A stretch of 18,252 nt of DNA from positions 25,984 through 44,235 of the forward strand of contig DJVG01000020.1 in assembly GCA_002441095.1 (NCBI GenBank), read 5' to 3'. Of the stretch, positions 15,084 through 18,252 are shown one piece after another. The DNA is from Elusimicrobia bacterium UBA6262. GTDB taxonomy: Bacteria > CAYTYR01 > UBA6262. The notes beneath the pieces were generated by a model that ran no database searches, had not been told where the DNA came from, and was given only the letters and a program-made list of their open reading frames with translations. Positions within the stretch are counted from its first letter, which is position 1. Each line of letters starts with the position of its first letter. A program made the translations under genes and the position numbers.

Positions 15084-16161
15084 AATTTTTCCCGCTCATT
15101 TCCCTGATTAATTCCTTCATCATAAGTTGCAGTAGAATATTGGATAGCTGATTGACTGATTTACCGGTCCTGGCACCCAGGACCTCTATATTTATTGGTT
15201 CATTGCCGATAAGATCCAGCAAGGCTGTTTCCTGTTCATCGACGGGAAAAGAAAAGCGCTCCTGCTTTTTGGTATTTATCCTGCTGGTGGTCAATTCTCT
15301 CAGGCAGCTGATCTCTTCAATAATATCCTGTGATCCTTCTACCAGCTTGGCGCCGTCCTTGATCAGCTGGTTGGTTCCCCGGGCATATTCGTTAGTGATA
15401 TTGCCAGGTACAGCAAAAACTTCCCGGCCTTGTTCCAGCGCGCAATTGGCGGTAATAAGTGATCCTGACCGCACGTCTGCTTCTACTACCAGCAGTCCCA
15501 GGCTTAAGCCGGAAATTATCCGGTTGCGCAACGGGAAACTGATCCGGCTGGGCTGTTCCATCATTGGATATTCCGAGACTACTGCGCCATGCCTGGCTAT
15601 CTCCTGGGCCAGGATCCTGTTTTCAGGCGGATACAACGCGGCTATACCGCCGCCCAGGACCGCAATAGTCCTGCCTTTAGCAGCCAATGCTGACTGGTGA
15701 GCAAAGGTGTCAATCCCCCTGGCTAATCCGCTGACAATGGTCACTCCCTGGCTGGCTAATTCACCGCTTAATTTGGCGGCAACGTTTTTGCCATAGGCTG
15801 TATAATCCCTGGTACCGACCACACCGATCGCGAAAATATCCTCTTTGATTATGTCGCCGGCCAGATAGAGCAGGATAGGCGCACCATCAATATAGCGCAA
15901 ACTGGCTGGATAGTTATCATCCCTGACCGTCACGATCTTTACTTTATGCTTTTCCAGCAGCTTATATTCCCGATCCAGATCAAAATGTTTTTTTATGGTA
16001 CGGAGGGAATTGGTAAAGCCCCGGTCCACCAGGCCGGTCCGCAAAAGTTCTTCTTCACTGCATTTCAGGATCTGCTCAGGTTCCTGATAGAAATCAAGCA
16101 ATCCTTTTAACCTGGCTTTACCCAGGCTGCCGGCAGCATTTACTAAGATCCAATTATCCAT
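15067..16161 (-). CDS. dprA: DNA processing protein DprA (Smf)
   Basis: DprA loads RecA on incoming single-stranded DNA during natural transformation and protects it. The 364-residue protein has an N-terminal helix-hairpin-helix/SAM-like region (about 1-60, with NAAGSLGKARLKGLLDF), the Rossmann-type core with SGLARGID (144-151), FPLRNRIISGLS (209-220), RSGSL (231-235) and VPGN (251-254), and a C-terminal winged-helix DprA domain (about 308-364). All segments of the full-length form are present. It follows the terminator of the preceding unit and overlaps topA by 17 bp. Together with the ComM-like gene upstream it gives two parts of a transformation pathway, though DprA is also widespread in bacteria not known to be competent. 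Confidence 0.95.
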   Translation of the reverse strand: MDNWILVNAAGSLGKARLKGLLDFYQEPEQILKCSEEELLRTGLVDRGFTNSLRTIKKHFDLDREYKLLEKHKVKIVTVRDDNYPASLRYIDGAPILLYLAGDIIKEDIFAIGVVGTRDYTAYGKNVAAKLSGELASQGVTIVSGLARGIDTFAHQSALAAKGRTIAVLGGGIAALYPPENRILAQEIARHGAVVSEYPMMEQPSRISFPLRNRIISGLSLGLLVVEADVRSGSLITANCALEQGREVFAVPGNITNEYARGTNQLIKDGAKLVEGSQDIIEEISCLRELTTSRINTKKQERFSFPVDEQETALLDLIGNEPINIEVLGARTGKSVNQLSNILLQLMMKELIREMSGKNYVRTI

Positions 16162-16169
16162 TTTTATTG

Positions 16170-16197
16170 ATCATAACTCCAGTTTAATTTAAAGCAA
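16170..16197 (-). promoter_or_regulatory. Possible dprA promoter with almost no leader
   Basis: On the minus strand TTGCTT is followed after 16 bp by TATGAT, which ends only 8 nt before the dprA ATG. If real, transcription would start at or next to the start codon, giving a near-leaderless mRNA. The -35 box overlaps the T-run of the preceding terminator. No good ribosome site lies at usual distance (GGAG is 15 nt away). Confidence 0.3.
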
Positions 16198-16218
16198 AAA
16201 AGACAGCCAGGCTGTCTT
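16196..16218 (-). terminator. Intrinsic terminator after the XRE-type regulator gene
   Basis: The minus strand reads AAGACAGC-CTG-GCTGTCTT followed by further T residues (a run of six), giving a perfect 8-bp stem, a 3-nt loop and a U-tract. It lies about 35 bp after the regulator stop and before dprA, so it likely ends the three-gene unit. Confidence 0.85.
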
Positions 16219-16253
16219 CGGTCAACATTGGATCTAGCATCATTAGTCTTAAT

Positions 16254-16547
16254 TTATCTTTTGGAATTGAGTTGCCTAAAGAGTGCCAAGAATTTCTGCC
16301 TGTGCCGGGCAGTCTGATATTTCTTGGGGATCCTCCCTGCAGATAAGACCAGTGTATCTGCATCACAATTCAGATAGCGGGCGATCTTCACCAGGCTTCT
16401 TTCTTCCATCGGTGGATTCCTTTTGCCAGCCAACACCTTGGAAAGGAAGCTGGGATCCAGCCCCACACCCCGCGAAAGACAACGCAAGCTGACGTTATTA
16501 CGCTTAAGGCCTGCCTTAATGACTTTACCAAAATAATTATTTATCAT
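16254..16547 (-). CDS. XRE-family helix-turn-helix transcriptional regulator
   Basis: This 97-residue protein is a small DNA-binding regulator. Residues 7-65 follow the Cro/C1 helix-turn-helix pattern: a first helix (GKVIKAGLKRNN), the HTH core SLRCLSRGVGLDPSFLSKVLAGKRNP (20-45, cited as a motif span with Ser33, Ser36 in the recognition helix), then LVKIARYLNCDADTLVL. The basic C-terminal tail (75-97, KKYQTARHRQKF) is unassigned. It is the last gene of a three-gene unit, 12 bp after the TPR gene and just before an intrinsic terminator. No clear Shine-Dalgarno sequence precedes the ATG, so it may be made at low level by coupling. The target operator is unknown; self-control of the unit is a reasonable guess. 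It also resembles phage or antitoxin-type regulators, but no toxin gene is next to it. Confidence 0.85.
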   Translation of the reverse strand: MINNYFGKVIKAGLKRNNVSLRCLSRGVGLDPSFLSKVLAGKRNPPMEERSLVKIARYLNCDADTLVLSAGRIPKKYQTARHRQKFLALFRQLNSKR

Positions 16548-16559
16548 ATATAGCGATTC

Positions 16560-16967
16560 TTATTGAGATTTACTTTTAGGCGTTTCCTGGAATAATCCAA
16601 GTATCCTGAGTTTATCTTCGACTTTTCTGGCATATTCATCTGTCGGATAATTTTTACGGAATTTTTCATATTCTGCCTTGGCCCGGCCATAATCTTCCTT
16701 CTTTTCATAAATACTGGCGATCATATATTGAGCCTTGGCCGCATACGGGCTTTTAGGGTACTTTTTCTGCAACTGCAGGAATGTTGTTTCGGCCTGGCTA
16801 TAACTCCTGATGAAAGAATACGCTTTACCTATGTAAAGCTGCACTTTTGGCGCCCAGGGTTCCTGTGCATGCTGGTCAACATATCCCTGAGCTTTAACCA
16901 ATATTTGACGATAAAAAGCAAAACATACAGCCAGGATGATCGCCAAATAAAACAATTTCCTCAGCAT
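16560..16967 (-). CDS. Small membrane-anchored TPR protein
   Basis: This 135-residue protein of unknown role has one N-terminal hydrophobic anchor (about 5-19) and two clear TPR units (about 39-73 ending KKYPKSP and 74-110 ending KNYPTDE) of the YbgF/BamD type, followed by a basic tail. Cys15 is in the hydrophobic segment, but the preceding residues (LAV) do not give a good lipobox, so a lipoprotein is unlikely. The ribosome site AAGGAG lies 5 nt before the ATG. It is the middle gene of a unit with an exported protein and a regulator. The repeats look like those of the larger TPR protein at 1562-2896, so they may have a shared origin or setting in the envelope. Confidence 0.8.
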   Translation of the reverse strand: MLRKLFYLAIILAVCFAFYRQILVKAQGYVDQHAQEPWAPKVQLYIGKAYSFIRSYSQAETTFLQLQKKYPKSPYAAKAQYMIASIYEKKEDYGRAKAEYEKFRKNYPTDEYARKVEDKLRILGLFQETPKSKSQ

Positions 16968-16988
16968 ATGAGCTCCTTACCTGAATAT

Positions 16989-17552
16989 TTACTTTTCTTT
17001 CTTAACAAAATTCCCTGTTTCTATGGATTCTATACAGCGCAATATCTGGATAATACTGGAATTAGGCTCTACTTTTATTACTCTGGCTTCACCAATACTG
17101 GTCGCCTTCGGCCCTTCTTTGCGTACTTGAGTTTCATCTGTGTACATGGAGTCTTGGATCTTGTCAATACTTATACGGTCGGTAACCAGGTTCCCTTTTT
17201 TAAAGATCAGGACCATATCCCCTTCTGCAAAACCTTTCCTCGAGCCGGCATTTATCAGCACATTATCATTAGTGCTGAACATGGTTTTTTCAGTCTTTTT
17301 ATCCGCCAAGCCCCTGATTATGGCATCATGCTTAAATTTTTTCAGGGAGATTTGCTCGATCTTAAACGGCGCCAGTTTTTCCTTTTCCAAGTCCAGATTG
17401 CCGGTGACCGTAGAAGTGATGTTTACCGCATTTTCCTGGACTTCGAAATGCTCGGTATCCCCAGCTGCCCCGGTTTCCGCTGCTGCCTGCAGATATCCAG
17501 CTAGTAATAACATAGCCCATACTGCCATACCAAGAACAAATATCTTTTTCAT
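16989..17552 (-). CDS. Exported protein with possible FlgT-C-like domain
   Basis: The predicted product is 187 residues. A signal peptide is apparent (MKKIFVLGMAVWAMLLLAGY, then LQAAA, cut probably near residue 25). The C-terminal part (about 90-185) has a pattern NDNVLINAGSRKGFAEGDMV, then GEARVIKVEPNSSI, that recalls FlgT C-terminal-like and LysM-associated beta domains; this likeness is from memory and unverified. No catalytic motif is seen. The frame is open to an ATG at 17591, but I place the start at 17552: it has a GGAAGG site 8 nt upstream and begins the signal peptide, while the predicted transcription start falls at about 17591. It is the first gene of a three-gene unit with its own promoter. 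Function is unknown; an envelope or surface role is inferred from export. Confidence 0.72.
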   Translation of the reverse strand: MKKIFVLGMAVWAMLLLAGYLQAAAETGAAGDTEHFEVQENAVNITSTVTGNLDLEKEKLAPFKIEQISLKKFKHDAIIRGLADKKTEKTMFSTNDNVLINAGSRKGFAEGDMVLIFKKGNLVTDRISIDKIQDSMYTDETQVRKEGPKATSIGEARVIKVEPNSSIIQILRCIESIETGNFVKKEK

Positions 17553-17597
17553 TGCCACACCTTCCTTTGCGGAAATTTGACAACTTTTCATGTGTGA

Positions 17598-17626
17598 AGT
17601 TTATCATAACCAGCTGCTAGTGTCAA
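17598..17626 (-). promoter_or_regulatory. Strong predicted promoter of the exported-protein/TPR/XRE unit
   Basis: On the minus strand TTGACA (17626-17621) is a perfect -35 box, 17 bp from TAAACT (17603-17598), which is preceded by TG at the extended -10 position (TGATAAACT). The predicted start at about 17591 leaves a leader of about 40 nt to the ATG at 17552. Confidence 0.7.
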
Positions 17627-17643
17627 TATAAAAGTAAAATCGT

Positions 17644-17759
17644 CTATCAGGTTATCAGGTAATCAGGAAGTGGTTATCAGGTTAACAGGAAATCAGGTAA
17701 GATCCTGATATCCTGGTCCCCAATACCTGGTCTCCTGTTTGCCTGATATCCTTTTTTAA
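17644..17759 (+). repeat. Palindromic octamer element, copy B
   Basis: The left arm (17644-17697) is CTATCAGG, TTATCAGG, TAATCAGG, the hexamer AAGTGG, then TTATCAGG, TTAACAGG, AAATCAGG; the loop is TAAGAT; the right arm (17704-17749) is the inverse with CCAATA as the hexamer, and one octamer fewer than the left arm on the loop side. The stem is followed by CCTTTTTTAA. Copy A at 11903-12026 has the same plan and a 14-nt stretch AGTGGTTATCAGGT in common, but lies in the other orientation. Here the T-run follows the stem on the strand opposite to the genes. Confidence 0.8.
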
Positions 17760-17760
17760 T

Positions 17761-18252
17761 TTAAGCAAACAGATTCTTATCCAAACTGCGGTATTGCAGG
17801 GCTTCGGCAATGTGCTGGGATTGGATCTGGGGGTGGTTATCCAGGTCGCCAATGGTCCTGGCCACCTTCAAGATACGGTCATAGGCCCGGGCGCTGAGGT
17901 TTAATTTGTTCATGGCATTCTTTAGCATTTCCTGGCTTTCCGCAGTAAGCTGGCAGTACTTTTTCAGGTGTTTTGACTGCATATGAGCATTACAATGGAT
18001 CTGTTTTTCCTTCTGAAAACGTCCCTGCTGGATGATCCGGGCCTGGTTAACTCTATCCCTGACCGCTGTGCTGCTTTCTGCCGGCATATCTGTAGTCATT
18101 TCAGTGAATTTGAGCCGCGGCACTTCAATATGCATATCTATCCGGTCCAATAAAGGTCCAGATACTTTGGACATATATTTTTGAATCTTGAATATCGAAC
18201 AGGTACATTCTTGTTTTGTATCGCCATGATAGCCGCAGGGGCAGGGATTCAT
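17761..18252 (-). CDS. comM: ComM/YifB-type Mg-chelatase-like AAA+ protein (C-terminal part)
   Basis: Only the last 163 codons are in the window; the frame begins in the middle of the protein, and the Met at the edge is the internal Met of the conserved MNPCPCG motif rather than a start. Visible are Cys4, Cys6, Cys16 and Cys18 (MNPCPCGYHGDTKQECTCS), a segment typical of this family, SGPLLDRIDMHIEVP with the arginine and Asp of the AAA+ lid region, and the C-terminal Mg_chelatase_C helix region (LNLSARAYDRILKVARTIGDL, given here as a span, 134-154). ComM is a helicase-like hexamer that helps branch migration in natural transformation. Its position ahead of dprA is common; here three other genes and a repeat element come between. 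Confidence 0.93.
   Translation of the reverse strand: MNPCPCGYHGDTKQECTCSIFKIQKYMSKVSGPLLDRIDMHIEVPRLKFTEMTTDMPAESSTAVRDRVNQARIIQQGRFQKEKQIHCNAHMQSKHLKKYCQLTAESQEMLKNAMNKLNLSARAYDRILKVARTIGDLDNHPQIQSQHIAEALQYRSLDKNLFA

Noticed and set aside
16162..16253. Small peptide gene before dprA
   Set aside because: Only a six-codon frame (ATG at about 16174) exists, overlapping the dprA start, and the GGAG before it is too close to be a convincing ribosome site.
16254..16967. Toxin-antitoxin pair (XRE regulator plus neighbour)
   Set aside because: The neighbour is a membrane-anchored TPR protein with no toxin-like features, and the unit includes an exported protein.
16989..17591. Longer start (ATG at 17591) for the exported protein
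   Set aside because: It adds 13 polar residues before the signal peptide, has no ribosome site, and falls at the predicted transcription start.

Overview
The window is almost entirely one strand of bacterial housekeeping DNA. All 18 protein genes I can support read on the minus strand, so transcription runs from high to low coordinates. Base composition is moderate (mid-40s % GC by eye). Gene identities (EF-Ts of 196 aa, single-PDZ RseP, DXP-pathway isoprenoid enzymes, clostridial-type ferredoxin, YbgF-like TPR proteins) suggest an uncultured, probably anaerobic bacterium with an envelope. The style resembles Omnitrophota/Elusimicrobiota-type candidate phyla, but that placement is a guess. 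No RNA genes, CRISPR arrays, insertion sequences or prophage genes were seen, and no gene-free stretch exceeds about 210 bp.

Layout in transcription order. (1) 18252-17761: end of a ComM/YifB-type Mg-chelatase-like AAA+ gene, cut by the window edge, followed by a palindromic octamer element. (2) 17626-16196: a compact unit with a strong promoter, an exported protein, a membrane-anchored TPR protein, an XRE-type regulator and an intrinsic terminator. (3) 16161-12040: dprA, topA and a xerC/xerD-type recombinase. (4) 12026-10895: a second copy of the octamer element and an unrecognised gene whose N-terminus looks like the UBA domain of EF-Ts. (5) 10906-1: a promoter, then rpsB, tsf, pyrH, frr, a 56-residue ferredoxin gene, uppS, cdsA, dxr, rseP, ispG, a large TPR membrane protein, a WecA/MraY-type sugar-phosphate transferase and the start of an FAD-dependent oxidoreductase cut by the other edge.

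The order comM-dprA-topA-xerC ... rpsB-tsf-pyrH-frr-uppS-cdsA-dxr-rseP is the classic supercluster known from Firmicutes and others, with local changes. The trmFO, hslVU and codY genes found between topA and rpsB in Bacillus are absent, an unrecognised UBA-like gene sits in that gap, a ferredoxin is inserted before uppS, and ispG follows rseP. Functionally the long operon links translation factors to an envelope route: Dxr and IspG (perhaps fed electrons by the ferredoxin) make isoprenoid precursors, UppS makes the undecaprenyl carrier, CdsA makes CDP-diacylglycerol, and the terminal WecA-like enzyme loads a sugar phosphate on undecaprenyl phosphate.

The most unusual content is in the short intergenic gaps, which hold short-period repeats. 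Two copies of a roughly 115 bp hairpin element are built from octamers (NNATCAGG) around a fixed hexamer (NNGTGG). Two gaps carry a GCGTATA heptamer array, the rpsB leader carries an NNAATTT heptamer array, and the tsf-pyrH gap carries a GATTACACAGATT-type repeat with a GC-rich palindrome.
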